The position numbers were made by a program, and so were the translations under genes. From Halomonas citrativorans (GTDB taxonomy: Bacteria > Pseudomonadota > Gammaproteobacteria > Pseudomonadales > Halomonadaceae), in NCBI RefSeq assembly GCF_900163645.1, contig NZ_FUKM01000057.1:1-64000 (forward strand): 64,000 nt of DNA, given 5' to 3'. The notes under the pieces were generated by a model. The model saw only the letters and a program-made list of their open reading frames with translations. It ran no database searches and had not been told where the DNA came from. Positions 1 to 9,184 of this stretch are shown in pieces; within the stretch, counting starts at the first letter, position 1; each line of letters opens with the position of its first letter.

Positions 1-36
1 ATGCAGCTATTGCATGGGAAAACTTAGCAGATATCA

Positions 37-53
37 CTTTTCGTACAAAACCT
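37..53. repeat. Truncated end of a dispersed hairpin repeat
   Basis: The stretch reads CTTTTCGTACAAAACCT. It closely matches the right terminus of the 174-bp inverted-repeat element near 32.6-32.8 kb, which ends in GTTTTCGTACAAAGCCT. The rest of this copy would lie to the left of the window or has been lost. Beyond this end I see no gene or clear signal in the first 297 bases apart from the presumed nhaD promoter region. This is a short match, so confidence is moderate. Confidence 0.45.
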
Positions 54-297
54 AGCATCTTGTCTTAAGTAACACCGGTGTTGTTATAGATGCTGAGTTC
101 GATGTATGACATATAGAAACACCTTAGCGGAAAGCTCTGGTGTTGCACTCAGTTTCTGCGGCTAAGCCCTATAAAACAGCGTTATAAGGTGCGACAATTA
201 GGCGCATCTTGCGAGTCAGCGCTGCGTTGCAGCAGTTTATTAGCGTGCTTATCATGGTGGCACGCTCTCTCCCCACACCTGTCAGGATCACGCTGTC

Positions 298-1764
298 ATG
301 AAACCACAAAACGTCCTTGCACCTCGGCTCTCAGCTCGCCGGGTCGCTTGGTTGTTGATTGCTCTCTGTGCTGTTGTCTTTCCTTCTCTCTCTTATGCCG
401 ATGCAGGTCCACTGAATTTAACGCTCTCTCTTGCCGGTATTACGTGTGTTGGCATCTTTGTACTTGCCTATGCGCTGGTAATGTCTGAAGAGCTTCTCCA
501 CATGCGTAAATCCAAGCCAGTTCTGGTAGCGGCGGGGCTTATTTGGGCCATCGTGGCATGGGTGTATGTGCAGGCCGGTATGCCTGAAGAGGCAGAAATC
601 GCCTTTCGGGAAACGTTGCTCGAATACACCGAACTACTGCTGTTTTTGCTGGTGGCGATGACCTATATCAACGCCATGGAAGAGCGACGTATATTTGACG
701 CATTGCGTGCCTGGTTGGTGCGCAAAGGGTTTAGCTACCGCAGCCTTTTTTGGATTACCGGTTTTCTCGCATTTGGTATTTCTGCGATAGCCAACAACAT
801 GACCACGGCTATGCTGATGTGCGCGGTAATCCTGAAAGTGGCTGAAGGTGATAACAAGTTTATTAGCCTGTGCTGCGTTAACGTGGTGGTGGCCTCCAAT
901 GCTGGCGGCGCATTTAGCCCGTTTGGGGATATCACGACGTTGATGGTTTGGCAGGCAGGACAAGTGCCGTTTAGCGGTTTCTTTGTACTGTTATTACCCG
1001 CTATCGTTAACTTTATGGTGCCTGCGGTCATCATGAACTTCTTTATTGTTAACCGCCAACCGGCAGCACTTACTGAAAGCGTCTGGCTCAAGCGGGGCGC
1101 ACGCCGGATCATTGCGCTGTTTTTGCTGACCGTTGCCATCTCCGTACTCTGCCACTCGGTTCTACACCTGCCGCCTGCAATGGGCATGATGTTTGGTTTA
1201 GGACTACTGCAGTTTTTTGGATACTACCTGCGGCGCAGCCTGCCGCGCTCGTTAGAGCGTAAGCGGGTACGTTATTCACGCCGGGGCGACTGGAAGAAAC
1301 TGGAGCAGTTAGGCAGTGTGGTGCCGTTTGATATCTTTAGCCGTATCGCGCGTTCTGAGTGGGATACGTTGCTGTTCTTCTACGGCGTCGTACTGTGTGT
1401 GGGCGGGCTTGGCTTTATGGGGTATTTAAGCCTGCTGTCTGAAACGCTCTACGGCAGTTGGAATCCCATCTGGGCTAACGTTGTGTTGGGGCTGATTTCA
1501 GCCGTGGTGGATAACATTCCGGTAATGTTTGCCGTGCTTTCCATGGCGCCCGATATGTCTGAAGGCAACTGGCTACTGATTACGCTTACCGCCGGTGTTG
1601 GGGGAAGCCTGCTCGCCATGGGGTCAGCGGCTGGCGTTGCCTTGATGGGCCAGGCACGGGGTATTTATACCTTTATGGTTCACTTGCGCTGGGTGCCGGC
1701 TATTTTTCTGGGTTATGCCGCTAGTGTAGCGACACACTTATTTATCAACGCCTCCATGTTCTAG
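298..1764 (+). CDS. nhaD: NhaD-type Na+/H+ antiporter
   Basis: A 488-residue inner-membrane protein of the NhaD family (ion transporter superfamily), which exports Na+ in exchange for H+ and supports salt and alkali tolerance in marine and halophilic bacteria. The N-terminus looks like a cleavable or anchoring signal (hydrophobic residues 17-33 ending in SYADA), and about a dozen hydrophobic segments follow. Conserved stretches include the AIANNMTTAMLM region around residue 165 and the SNAGGAFSPFGDITT motif near residue 200, with a second half containing AVVDNIPVMFAVL. Length is normal for the family. It is transcribed alone and ends just before a strong bidirectional terminator. NhaD is common in Halomonas, which fits the inferred host. 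Confidence 0.93.
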   Translation: MKPQNVLAPRLSARRVAWLLIALCAVVFPSLSYADAGPLNLTLSLAGITCVGIFVLAYALVMSEELLHMRKSKPVLVAAGLIWAIVAWVYVQAGMPEEAEIAFRETLLEYTELLLFLLVAMTYINAMEERRIFDALRAWLVRKGFSYRSLFWITGFLAFGISAIANNMTTAMLMCAVILKVAEGDNKFISLCCVNVVVASNAGGAFSPFGDITTLMVWQAGQVPFSGFFVLLLPAIVNFMVPAVIMNFFIVNRQPAALTESVWLKRGARRIIALFLLTVAISVLCHSVLHLPPAMGMMFGLGLLQFFGYYLRRSLPRSLERKRVRYSRRGDWKKLEQLGSVVPFDIFSRIARSEWDTLLFFYGVVLCVGGLGFMGYLSLLSETLYGSWNPIWANVVLGLISAVVDNIPVMFAVLSMAPDMSEGNWLLITLTAGVGGSLLAMGSAAGVALMGQARGIYTFMVHLRWVPAIFLGYAASVATHLFINASMF

Positions 1765-1812
1765 CGGTTGGGTGTTAATCTTTAGGGATTAACACGGTAT
1801 TGATAGAACACT

Positions 1813-1852
1813 AAAAAACGCCCCTTACCGTTTTTGGTAAGGGGCGTTTTAG
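1813..1852. terminator. Bidirectional rho-independent terminator
   Basis: A near-perfect hairpin: AAAACGCCCCTTACC pairs with GGTAAGGGGCGTTTT around a GTTTTT-type loop. It has an A-run on the left and a T-run on the right. It lies between the convergent nhaD and CBS-domain genes and can end transcription from both sides. Confidence 0.9.
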
Positions 1853-1894
1853 ATGATAAATACGTTTAACAACAGCTAACGGATACTTTTCAAC

Positions 1895-2497
1895 TTACAG
1901 GTCGTGGCCGGTAATCACTTGGCAAATATCGGCAAAGCTGCTCGCTACGGGAACCACCGTACTGACTTGCTTACCCACGGTGTTTTGAATATCGGTGGCT
2001 GATATTAAGCCACGAATGGTCAGTGCGTTATGATCGTCGTACTGAGTGATTAACAGGTGCTGTTCAGTCACGTCTTCCATGACCAAGACAAGGTCTTCAA
2101 TCGTCAGCGCCGAGAGCTGTTCCAGCGTCATCGCACTTAGTTTGTCCCAGGATGTCATGATCATATCCGCGGTTATTTCGTCGCGGTCAAGATTACGCTG
2201 CTGCATGGCCAGATTAATACGGCGTGTGCCGATCAGCTCTTTGGCGGTAAGAATACCGATGCAGTGCTCATTTTTGTCGGTTACAAACAGAAGCCGCACA
2301 CCGCTATAACGCATTTTGAGATGCGCCTCGTCAACAGGCGTGTCGGCGGCGACTGAATGAGGTTTCAGCGTTTGAAAGTCGGTAAGTACATCCAGCGCTG
2401 AACTTTCAGTCGTTAACCGCTTGGCACTCGGCGACTTAAGGCGTGGAGCGGCGCTGAATTTAATTAACGTTTTTGGTGCAAAAGCCACTTGATTCAT
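1895..2497 (-). CDS. CBS domain-containing protein
   Basis: A 200-residue soluble protein carrying a pair of CBS-like modules. The first covers roughly residues 45-95 and includes the hallmark VRLLFVTDKNEHCIGILTAKEL; the second, more divergent, covers the C-terminal half. CBS pairs bind adenine nucleotides and act as regulatory sensors; the partner here is unknown. I chose the ATG at 2497 because GGAGG sits 7 bases upstream; a longer reading frame runs to 2539 but has no such site. It is convergent with nhaD and not in an obvious operon. Confidence 0.8.
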   Translation of the reverse strand: MNQVAFAPKTLIKFSAAPRLKSPSAKRLTTESSALDVLTDFQTLKPHSVAADTPVDEAHLKMRYSGVRLLFVTDKNEHCIGILTAKELIGTRRINLAMQQRNLDRDEITADMIMTSWDKLSAMTLEQLSALTIEDLVLVMEDVTEQHLLITQYDDHNALTIRGLISATDIQNTVGKQVSTVVPVASSFADICQVITGHDL

Positions 2498-2597
2498 CAG
2501 GGAACCTCCATTTTTATTTGGCCAACTGCTTACTGCCAATCAGCCTGGTACCCTCAGAGTCACAGTTAATTCTTATCGGAACCTTAAGGCTTGAAAA

Positions 2598-3953
2598 CTA
2601 ACCTTGGCCGCTGTGGCGATTAAGCGTGACCTGTACGCGCAAACCGCCCCCTGGCGCATCATCAAATACCAGGCTGCCCGCATGCTGCGCCACTATCCGT
2701 TCCACAATGGATAACCCCAATCCTGACCCAGCGCCGGGGCCTGCGCGGTGAAAGCGCTCTGTAACAGCCTTGCGGGCTGATAAAGGAATCCCCGGGCCTT
2801 GGTCATCCACCACTAAAATAATGGTGTTCAATTCCGCCTTAAGCTGCACGTGGATAGTTCCTTGAGGGGGAGAGTGCTGAATGGCGTTGCCCACCAGGTT
2901 TTGCACGAGTGTTCCCAAGGTGCCAGGGACTTCGTTTAACGCCCACTGGTCTTGTTCATCAGCCTCTAGCTGCAGCATTTGCTGTTGTTGCTGGGCGAGG
3001 GGAAGTAGTTTGGCCAGCGCGTCACGCACCTCAAACAGCGCATCAACAGGGCGTAATGGCAGGCTTGTTTCATCCGGGTCAAGCCTTGCCAGCGTTAACA
3101 GTTGGCTGACCAAATGCGTCGAACGGGCAACGCCTTGGCGCAAATAATGAAGCGACTCCTCACGGTCCTGTGGGCTTTCTGCGGTCAGGGCGTTTTGGGC
3201 ATGAAGGTCGAGTACGGCAAGCGGCGTACGCAGCTCATGGGCGGCATCGGCGATAAAACGTTTTTCGCGCTCGCGTAAACGCTGGATGCGCATCAACAGG
3301 CGATTGAGTGCACCGGAAATAGTCGCCAGCTCATACGGCAGAGGCGAAAGCTTAAGGGGTTGAAGGTTATGTGGGTCTCGGTTGCGGATTTGTTCTGCCA
3401 TTCTCGACAGAGGTGAAAGCCCCCAGCCGATGCTCCACCACAATAAAGACGTTAATACGATTAACCCAATAAATTCGGGCAGCAGCGTACGCAGCGCTAC
3501 CCGCCTGATCAAACGTAAGCGGATGTCGTCACGCTCACCCACGATGACCCTGCGCCCCTCTGCAAGCGAAAGCGTATAGGTTTGCCACGTTTGCCCCTGG
3601 TATTGTTGCCGGGTGTAGCCACTTTGCGATGCGGCAAGCGGCGCTAATGGTGCATCGGTTGAGCGCAGCAGTAGTTCATCGCCTTCCCAAAGTTGAAAGA
3701 CAAGCGCTTCAGGATTGCGCTGCTTGGTTTGCAGCGTATTTTCTACGCTTTGCAGAAGTGCCTGCTGATACGCGGGCGGAATAGGCGCTTGCATGAGTTC
3801 ACCCAAAAGATGCGCGTGTCGGGCAAGGCTTGCATCGTGCAACTGCTGAATTTCGTGCGTGGCATAACGGTAGCTAACCACGCTAATGACCATAATACTG
3901 AGCAGAAACAGCAGCAGTGTGAGCCCTAACGTTCGCCGACGGATAGAGTTCAC
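2598..3953 (-). CDS. QseC-like sensor histidine kinase
   Basis: A 451-residue membrane histidine kinase, partner of the response regulator just upstream. Residues 10-30 and about 155-178 are transmembrane and enclose a periplasmic sensor of the 2CSK_N type. A HAMP-like linker follows, then the HisKA dimerisation helix with AAHELRTPL (phospho-acceptor His239), and an HATPase domain with VGNAIQHS (N box) and DDQGPGIP and GSGLGLSIV (G boxes). The start is GTG at 3953, whose bases overlap the TGA stop of the regulator (GTGA), so translation of the two is coupled. Its class is QseC/TctE-like; the signal sensed cannot be read from sequence. Confidence 0.88.
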   Translation of the reverse strand: MNSIRRRTLGLTLLLFLLSIMVISVVSYRYATHEIQQLHDASLARHAHLLGELMQAPIPPAYQQALLQSVENTLQTKQRNPEALVFQLWEGDELLLRSTDAPLAPLAASQSGYTRQQYQGQTWQTYTLSLAEGRRVIVGERDDIRLRLIRRVALRTLLPEFIGLIVLTSLLWWSIGWGLSPLSRMAEQIRNRDPHNLQPLKLSPLPYELATISGALNRLLMRIQRLREREKRFIADAAHELRTPLAVLDLHAQNALTAESPQDREESLHYLRQGVARSTHLVSQLLTLARLDPDETSLPLRPVDALFEVRDALAKLLPLAQQQQQMLQLEADEQDQWALNEVPGTLGTLVQNLVGNAIQHSPPQGTIHVQLKAELNTIILVVDDQGPGIPLSARKAVTERFHRAGPGAGSGLGLSIVERIVAQHAGSLVFDDAPGGGLRVQVTLNRHSGQG

Positions 3954-4630
3954 TGCTCGCCTCCCGGCGGCGCCTTATCCATCACATAGCCAATTCCGCG
4001 TACGGTGCGAATCACCTCAGGAAACAGCTTGCGCCGTAAATGGTGAATATGGACTTCAATGGCGTTGCTTTCTACATCCTCATCCCAGCCATAAATCAGG
4101 CTGGTAAGTGTATCGCGGGTAAAGACCCGGCCCGGGTGGCCCATAAATTCCTGTAACAGGGTAAATTCGCGTCGTGAAAGGGTAATGACGTTATCCTGAT
4201 AGCTGACGCTTAGGGTAAGCGGTTCCAGGCGGATGCCGCGACACTCCAGGTGATTATCCAATTGCCCCTGGCTGCGCCTTAGCAGTGCCCGCAAACGGGC
4301 CTTGAGCTCTTCCACTTCAAAGGGCTTGACCAGGTAATCATCGGCCCCAGCATCCAGCCCCGCTATGCGGTCATTAATACCGTCACGGGCGGTGAGTACC
4401 AATATCGGAATTTGGCTGCCTTGGCGGCGTACCGCCTTGATAATGTGTAGGCCATCCAGACCCGGCAAGCCCAAATCGAGAATGACAGCATCAAACGGCT
4501 CAGCCTCTTTAAGAGCCATAAGCGCGCTATTGCCATTATCCAGGTGGTCAACCGTATAGTGTTCCGGCTTGAGCGCCAGGCGAATGCCCGAAGACAAGCT
4601 GGCGTCGTCCTCAACCAGCAGTATGCGCAT
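3950..4630 (-). CDS. OmpR/PhoB-family response regulator (QseB-like)
   Basis: A 226-residue two-component regulator. The receiver domain (residues 1-115) starts MRILLVEDDASL with acidic pocket residues, the phospho-acceptor aspartate near Asp52 (AVILDLGLPGLDG), the conserved threonine in LVLTARDG and lysine in DYLVKPF. The C-terminal winged helix (residues 125-220) contains LSRREFTLLQEF and the recognition segment VHIHHLRRKL. I took ATG 4630 as the start because AGGAG lies about 10 bases upstream and the receiver begins there; an extra 18 codons upstream look non-coding. It is the first gene of a two-gene operon with the kinase. Confidence 0.9.
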   Translation of the reverse strand: MRILLVEDDASLSSGIRLALKPEHYTVDHLDNGNSALMALKEAEPFDAVILDLGLPGLDGLHIIKAVRRQGSQIPILVLTARDGINDRIAGLDAGADDYLVKPFEVEELKARLRALLRRSQGQLDNHLECRGIRLEPLTLSVSYQDNVITLSRREFTLLQEFMGHPGRVFTRDTLTSLIYGWDEDVESNAIEVHIHHLRRKLFPEVIRTVRGIGYVMDKAPPGGEQ

Positions 4631-4747
4631 GGTGTCAATTACTCCTGTAACAACGGCCCAGTTAGAAGTAACAAAAGGTAGCATCGTTAGGGGGAGTCAG
4701 TCAGGATTAACATCAACGAAAGCAATGCAATGGCGCCATGATTACTA

Positions 4748-5647
4748 ATGAAACCGATAGTCGATAGTGCTTTTGTGAGTATCTGCCCTTCAACGCAGCG
4801 CCGGGAAGCCCTGCTGCATCTAGCGGCGGTACATGAGCCGTCCTTACAATCGACGCTGCATACCGCCTTGCAATCGGCCACGCAGGCAGCCTGGGAAGGG
4901 CTATGGATCTATCAGCAGCGCGGCCGTATTAGCGGCGCGCTGTGGGTGCAGCCGCTAGCTCACGCCACCGCACAGCTATGGCTTCCTTGCCAGGATGACC
5001 CAGCAAGCCAAGCCTTACTAAGCGCTGCTCATGATTGGGTAACCACGCAGGGAATAACGCTTTGCCACGTGGTATTGCCGCCCAGCCACTATGCGTGGGA
5101 GGCAACGCTGCTTGCGCATAATATGGTGCGCTTGGCCAAACTACACTATTTGTCCATTACGCTGGCGGCCACGGAGGCGGTACCTTCAACGGATTCGCCA
5201 ATTCGGCTAGCGCCTTTTAGTGAGCTAAGCACCGCCGCGCAAACTGCCCTGATCGATTCCATTAGCCAAGGCTCGCTGGACTGCCCAGCACTGCGAGAAT
5301 CACTTTCCAGCGAAGCCCTGCTAGCCGGTTTTTACGACCAGGCACCTACGGCACCGAACCATTGGTATAGCGTTAACCTGGGCGATGAGCGGGTGGGCGT
5401 GTTGCTGTTAGCGCCGCGGTCGGCTCACTGCTGGGAGCTTTTATTAATGGGCGTCACGGCGCAATGGCGCAGCAAGGGCATCGGTCGAAACGTGTTAACC
5501 GCGGCTTTTAACCTGGCGATTAACCAAGGGGCAAACGAGATGATATTGACCGTCGATGCTCGCAATACGCCCGCTTGGCGCCTTTATCAGCAGGCGGGGT
5601 TCATCGGTTATGCCGAGCAGCGTCTGCTTGCCTGGAAAAATGCTTAG
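4748..5647 (+). CDS. GNAT family N-acetyltransferase
   Basis: A 299-residue protein whose C-terminal part (about residues 150-299) is a GNAT fold: LLLMGVTAQWRSKGIGRNVL is the strand 4/motif A acetyl-CoA binding region (Q/RxxGxG/A), and LTVDARNTPAWRLYQQAGF is motif B. The N-terminal half is probably a degenerate second GNAT domain, as in tandem-GNAT proteins. The acceptor substrate is unknown. It is divergent from the two-component operon, which starts 117 bases away. Confidence 0.8.
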   Translation: MKPIVDSAFVSICPSTQRREALLHLAAVHEPSLQSTLHTALQSATQAAWEGLWIYQQRGRISGALWVQPLAHATAQLWLPCQDDPASQALLSAAHDWVTTQGITLCHVVLPPSHYAWEATLLAHNMVRLAKLHYLSITLAATEAVPSTDSPIRLAPFSELSTAAQTALIDSISQGSLDCPALRESLSSEALLAGFYDQAPTAPNHWYSVNLGDERVGVLLLAPRSAHCWELLLMGVTAQWRSKGIGRNVLTAAFNLAINQGANEMILTVDARNTPAWRLYQQAGFIGYAEQRLLAWKNA

Positions 5648-5783
5648 CTTATCGCTTCAAACCCATGATGAAACACGAGAATTTCTCTGGCCAAAAGGTA
5701 ATATTAAGCCTGCTGTTTAATTTCTCTTCTATACTGTTAGCGCGGTATTGAGGAATGCTTCTTTTATTCATGGAGGAAACGTT

Positions 5784-5867
5784 ATGAAAATTTTGCTGTG
5801 GATTATTATCTTTATTTTTGCCGTAGGCCTTCTTACCCTTACGGGCGTCTTTAAGCTGATCTTCTAA
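5784..5867 (+). CDS. 27-residue hydrophobic membrane peptide
   Basis: A short reading frame (27 codons plus TAA) starting MKILLWIIIFIFAVGLL and ending in VFKLIF, so nearly the whole peptide is one transmembrane helix with a lysine near each end. A strong Shine-Dalgarno site, GGAGG, sits 7 bases before the ATG, and an AT-rich region upstream could hold the promoter. A hairpin follows about 50 bases after the stop. The combination of ribosome binding site, membrane-helix composition and isolated transcription unit makes it a credible small protein; I do not recognise its function. Confidence 0.65.
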   Translation: MKILLWIIIFIFAVGLLTLTGVFKLIF

Positions 5868-5915
5868 ACGTAGGCCTTTAAATCACCGTTTAGACTCTTT
5901 TGTTATTGCGTCACC

Positions 5916-5938
5916 CGATAGGTGGCTCTCACCTATCG
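5916..5938. terminator. Hairpin after the small membrane peptide
   Basis: A perfect 9-bp stem, CGATAGGTG pairing with CACCTATCG around GCTCT. There is no long T-run after it, so it may be a weak terminator or an RNA-stability element for the transcript of the 27-residue peptide. Confidence 0.5.
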
Positions 5939-6053
5939 CCCTCTGGCTATCTGTGAAAAAAAAGATATTATCTTCCCGGAATTTTTCCTGGAACACGGTT
6001 ATTGATACAGGATTAAACGCCGCTATTATGGCGATAAACGCCAAGGGGGCAGG

Positions 6054-6515
6054 GTGAGTTTCAAATGTATGCTGGGCGGGATAGTCGCGTTAGGGGTGCT
6101 ATCGAGCGCCGCACTTGCTGATGCAGAGGCCGAGGATGCAGCGCTTGCCGAGCGCCTTGCGCCAGTTGGTAAGCTTTGCCTGCAAGGACAAACATGCCAA
6201 CGTGCGGTGGCCCAGCCTGAACCTGATGCTTCCTTGCCAGAGGAGCCTGAATCGGAAGATATCGCCGCCCATTACGATGGTGAAGCGCTGTACGCCAAGG
6301 CTGGCTGTGGCGCCTGCCATGCGGCAGGCATTGCGGGCGCTCCGGCAACGGGCGATAACGCCGCCTGGGCCGCACGGCTCGCTCAAGGCACTGACACGCT
6401 TTACGCCAACGCCATTAAGGGGATTGGCGCGATGCCACCCAAGGGCGGCCGGTTTAATTTCAGCGATGATGAGATCAAGGCAGCGGTCGACTACATGATC
6501 GAAGAGGTCGAATAA
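6054..6515 (+). CDS. Cytochrome c5-type c-type cytochrome
   Basis: A 153-residue exported cytochrome. A signal peptide occupies roughly residues 1-23 (ending SSAALADA). After a low-complexity acidic linker comes one class I cytochrome c domain with heme motif CGACH (Cys85, Cys88, His89) and probable methionine ligand Met127 in GAMPPKGG. It likely carries electrons in the periplasm toward terminal oxidases. Two more cysteines, Cys42 and Cys48, lie in the N-terminal region of the mature protein and could form a disulfide. The start is GTG 6054 with AGGGGGCAGG upstream; ATG 6069 is an alternative that keeps the signal peptide. A strong terminator follows. Confidence 0.85.
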   Translation: MSFKCMLGGIVALGVLSSAALADAEAEDAALAERLAPVGKLCLQGQTCQRAVAQPEPDASLPEEPESEDIAAHYDGEALYAKAGCGACHAAGIAGAPATGDNAAWAARLAQGTDTLYANAIKGIGAMPPKGGRFNFSDDEIKAAVDYMIEEVE

Positions 6516-6516
6516 C

Positions 6517-6554
6517 CTATCCACAGGCGGTTTCGGTGATCCGCCTGTGGATAG
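6517..6554. terminator. Bidirectional terminator between cytochrome and rep
   Basis: A perfect 14-bp stem, CTATCCACAGGCGG pairing with CCGCCTGTGGATAG around a 10-base loop. It separates the convergent cytochrome c5-type gene and rep. Confidence 0.85.
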
Positions 6555-6567
6555 TTTGGTCTGGTCG

Positions 6568-8637
6568 TTACCCCAACAGAGAGCGCAGCCCGGCAATTGC
6601 ATCCTTGCCGCGCGCCTGCTTCTTGTCCGGGTCCTCTTTATCCGCCCGACCTTCCCACTCCAGGTCTTCCCCGGGCAGTTCATCCAGAAAACGGCTGGGC
6701 TGGCAATCCATCAGCTCACCGTAGGCTTTGCGCTGGCGGGCAAGCGTGAGCGTGAGCGTACGCCGCGCCCGGGTAATACCCACGTAGGCCAGGCGGCGCT
6801 CCTCTTCCACGGTGCCCATTTCAATGGCATTGCGGTGCGGTAGCAGATCCTCTTCAAGGCCCAGTAGGTAAACATGCGGGAACTCAAGCCCTTTTGATGC
6901 GTGCATGGTGAGCAGCTGTACGCGGTCTGAGTCATCCTCTTCGGCCTGCTGTTCCAGGATATCGCGCAGCACCAGCCGGGAAATCGCCGCCTCCACACTG
7001 TCGGTTTCGGTCGCCTCTGAGGCGGTATCCTCTTCCGGGTCACGGTTAAGCGACTTTTCCAACTGGTCGATCAAGATCCACACGTTGGCCATGCGCCGTT
7101 CAGCAATAGTCGGCGCACTGGCGTTCTGATAAAGCCACGCCTCGTAATCCATATCCCGCAGCATGTCGCGGATGGCGGCAATTGCATCGCCCTGATCCAT
7201 GCGCTTGCGCACACCGTCAATAAAGTGGGTGAACCGGCTTAACCGCTCGACAGCGCGGGTGGGCAGCGTCTGCTCCAGGCCCATTTCATGACACGCTGCA
7301 AACAGGGAAATCGTCCGCTCGGTGGCATAGTTAGCCAGTTTCTCAAGCGTGCCTGGGCCAATCTCACGGCGCGGTACGTTTACTATCCGCAAAAAGGCAT
7401 TATCGTCGGCAGGGTTGATGAGTAGGCGCAGGTAGGCCATGGCGTCCTTGATCTCATTACGCGAGAAAAACGACGTGCCGCCGGACAGTTTGTAGGGAAT
7501 TTGGTAATGCTGAAGCTTGAGTTCTAAAAGCCGTGCCTGAAAGTTGCCGCGATAAAGGACGGCAAAGTCGCGCCATTCAGCCTTTTCCTTGATACGCCGA
7601 GTCAGCATTTCGCTGGCCACCCGCTCAGACTCTGCCTCTTCATGGCGATTCACGATCACTCGAATCGGTGCACCGTCGCCCATATCCGACCACAAGGTTT
7701 TATCGTAGACGTGCGGATTATTGGCAATCAGCGTGTTGGCCGCGCGCAGAATCGTCCCGGTCGAACGGTAGTTCTGCTCCAGCTTGATCACCTTTAGGCG
7801 CGGAAAGTCCTCGCCCAGCGTGATCAGGTTCTCGGGACGTGCACCGCGCCAAGCGTAGATTGACTGATCATCGTCGCCCACCACGGTAAAGGTCGAGCGC
7901 TCGGCCATCAAAAGCTTCACCAGCAAATACTGGGACACGTTGGTGTCCTGGTACTCATCCACCAACATGTAGTGAATCTTGCGCCGCCACCGCGCCAGTG
8001 CCTCGGCATCGTTTTTCAAGAGCACTACGGGCAGTAGAATCAGATCATCGAAATCCACCGCGTTGTAGGCTTTTAGATGACGGTTATAGGCTTCATATAC
8101 CCGAGCGGCAAAGTGTTCATCGTCATCGGCGGCAAATGAAAGCGCGTCGCTGGGCAGCACCAGGTCGTTTTTCCAGGTGGATATTTTGCTCTGCACGGCA
8201 TTTATCTGCTCGGCGTCGACCTGGGCGTCCTTGTTCATCAGGTCACGCAGCAGCGCCTTGGCATCTTCCGGGTCGAACAGGGAAAACCCCGGCTTGTAAC
8301 CCAGCGTCTTCAGCTCGCCACGAATAATATTAAGCCCCAGAGTGTGAAAGGTGGAGACGGTAAGGCCATGACCCTCCTTGCCTTTCAACATTTGCCCTAC
8401 GCGCTCTTTCATCTCTCGGGCGGCTTTGTTGGTGAACGTGACCGCCGCAATCCGGCGCGCACTCATTCCGCACTCCTGAACCAGATACGCAATCTTGGTG
8501 GTGATAACGCTGGTTTTGCCGGAACCCGCGCCCGCTAATACCAGGCAGGGGCCATCAATGTAGCGCACGGCTTCCTGTTGGCGCGGGTTAAGACCTTTAA
8601 TGCGGCTAAGAATGGATTGCGGGGGCGAGGGCGTCAT
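6568..8637 (-). CDS. rep: ATP-dependent DNA helicase Rep
   Basis: A 689-residue superfamily 1A 3'-5' helicase that removes proteins from DNA ahead of the replication fork. The order of motifs is canonical: LNPRQQEAV (Q motif), Walker [10 protein letters not shown] (about residue 35), [14 protein letters not shown] (Ia), VDEYQDTN (II), [14 protein letters not shown] (III), [11 protein letters not shown] (IV), [17 protein letters not shown] (V) and [10 protein letters not shown] (VI). Length and start match Rep rather than UvrD; UvrD itself lies at the right end of the window. The gene is divergent from trmL. Confidence 0.93.
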   Translation of the reverse strand: MTPSPPQSILSRIKGLNPRQQEAVRYIDGPCLVLAGAGSGKTSVITTKIAYLVQECGMSARRIAAVTFTNKAAREMKERVGQMLKGKEGHGLTVSTFHTLGLNIIRGELKTLGYKPGFSLFDPEDAKALLRDLMNKDAQVDAEQINAVQSKISTWKNDLVLPSDALSFAADDDEHFAARVYEAYNRHLKAYNAVDFDDLILLPVVLLKNDAEALARWRRKIHYMLVDEYQDTNVSQYLLVKLLMAERSTFTVVGDDDQSIYAWRGARPENLITLGEDFPRLKVIKLEQNYRSTGTILRAANTLIANNPHVYDKTLWSDMGDGAPIRVIVNRHEEAESERVASEMLTRRIKEKAEWRDFAVLYRGNFQARLLELKLQHYQIPYKLSGGTSFFSRNEIKDAMAYLRLLINPADDNAFLRIVNVPRREIGPGTLEKLANYATERTISLFAACHEMGLEQTLPTRAVERLSRFTHFIDGVRKRMDQGDAIAAIRDMLRDMDYEAWLYQNASAPTIAERRMANVWILIDQLEKSLNRDPEEDTASEATETDSVEAAISRLVLRDILEQQAEEDDSDRVQLLTMHASKGLEFPHVYLLGLEEDLLPHRNAIEMGTVEEERRLAYVGITRARRTLTLTLARQRKAYGELMDCQPSRFLDELPGEDLEWEGRADKEDPDKKQARGKDAIAGLRSLLG

Positions 8638-8713
8638 TAGGCACGTTATCCTTGGCGGTTTTTCATCTACAATCAGGCGTTTCTACGCGCACAACATGGA
8701 TAGGCAGGTGGTG

Positions 8714-9184
8714 ATGTTTGAAGTAGCGCTGTTTGAGCCGCGTATGGCACCCAATACGGGTAATATTATGCGCCTGGTAGCCAACAATGGCTGTCGTTTA
8801 CATTTAATCGAGCCGCTGGGCTTTGATCTTGAAGAAAAAAAGCTGCGCCGTGCTGGGCTTGATTACCGCGATCTGGCTAATGTGACGCGTCATGCTGATT
8901 TTGCTGCGTTCCAAAAAGCTCTGCCTGAGCGGCGAATTTGGGCAATTACCACCAAGGGTACACGGCCCCACAGTGAGGCAGATTTTGCGGCTGGCGATAT
9001 ACTGCTGTTTGGCTCTGAAACGGCTGGTCTCTCTGCCGAGGTGCATCAGGCGCTGCCAGACGCCCAAAAGCTACGCATTCCCATGCAGCCCAATAATCGC
9101 AGCCTAAACCTTTCCAACGCGGTGGCTATTGTGAGCTATGAAGCGTGGCGCCAGCAAGGTTTTGCTGGCGCACTTGCTACTTAG
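8714..9184 (+). CDS. trmL: tRNA (cytidine/uridine-34-2'-O)-methyltransferase TrmL
   Basis: A 156-residue SPOUT-class methyltransferase that 2'-O-methylates the wobble base of tRNA-Leu isoacceptors. The family signature is visible: [16 protein letters not shown] at the N-terminus, [22 protein letters not shown] (knot) and [18 protein letters not shown] (the deep trefoil knot that binds AdoMet). I chose ATG 8714, with GGCAGG 5 bases upstream, because the E. coli protein has the same length and begins at the corresponding residue; the frame is open further upstream but that part overlaps the start of rep. Its stop codon abuts the stop codon of convergent pyrE. Confidence 0.9.
   Translation: MFEVALFEPRMAPNTGNIMRLVANNGCRLHLIEPLGFDLEEKKLRRAGLDYRDLANVTRHADFAAFQKALPERRIWAITTKGTRPHSEADFAAGDILLFGSETAGLSAEVHQALPDAQKLRIPMQPNNRSLNLSNAVAIVSYEAWRQQGFAGALAT
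9148..9171. terminator. Hairpin inside the 3' end of trmL
   Basis: GCGCCAGCAA and TTGCTGGCGC form a perfect 10-bp stem with a 4-base loop, located within the last codons of trmL. trmL and pyrE abut stop to stop with no intergenic DNA, so this hairpin is the likely termination signal, in particular for pyrE transcripts reading into it. Confidence 0.55.

Noticed and set aside
189..488. 99-residue plus-strand frame overlapping the start of nhaD
   Set aside because: Cysteine-rich, out-of-frame shadow of the nhaD signal and promoter region without a ribosome site.
8600..8713. N-terminal extension of trmL up to 8600
   Set aside because: It overlaps the start of divergent rep and lies before the conserved TrmL N-terminus; a ribosome site is present only before 8714.
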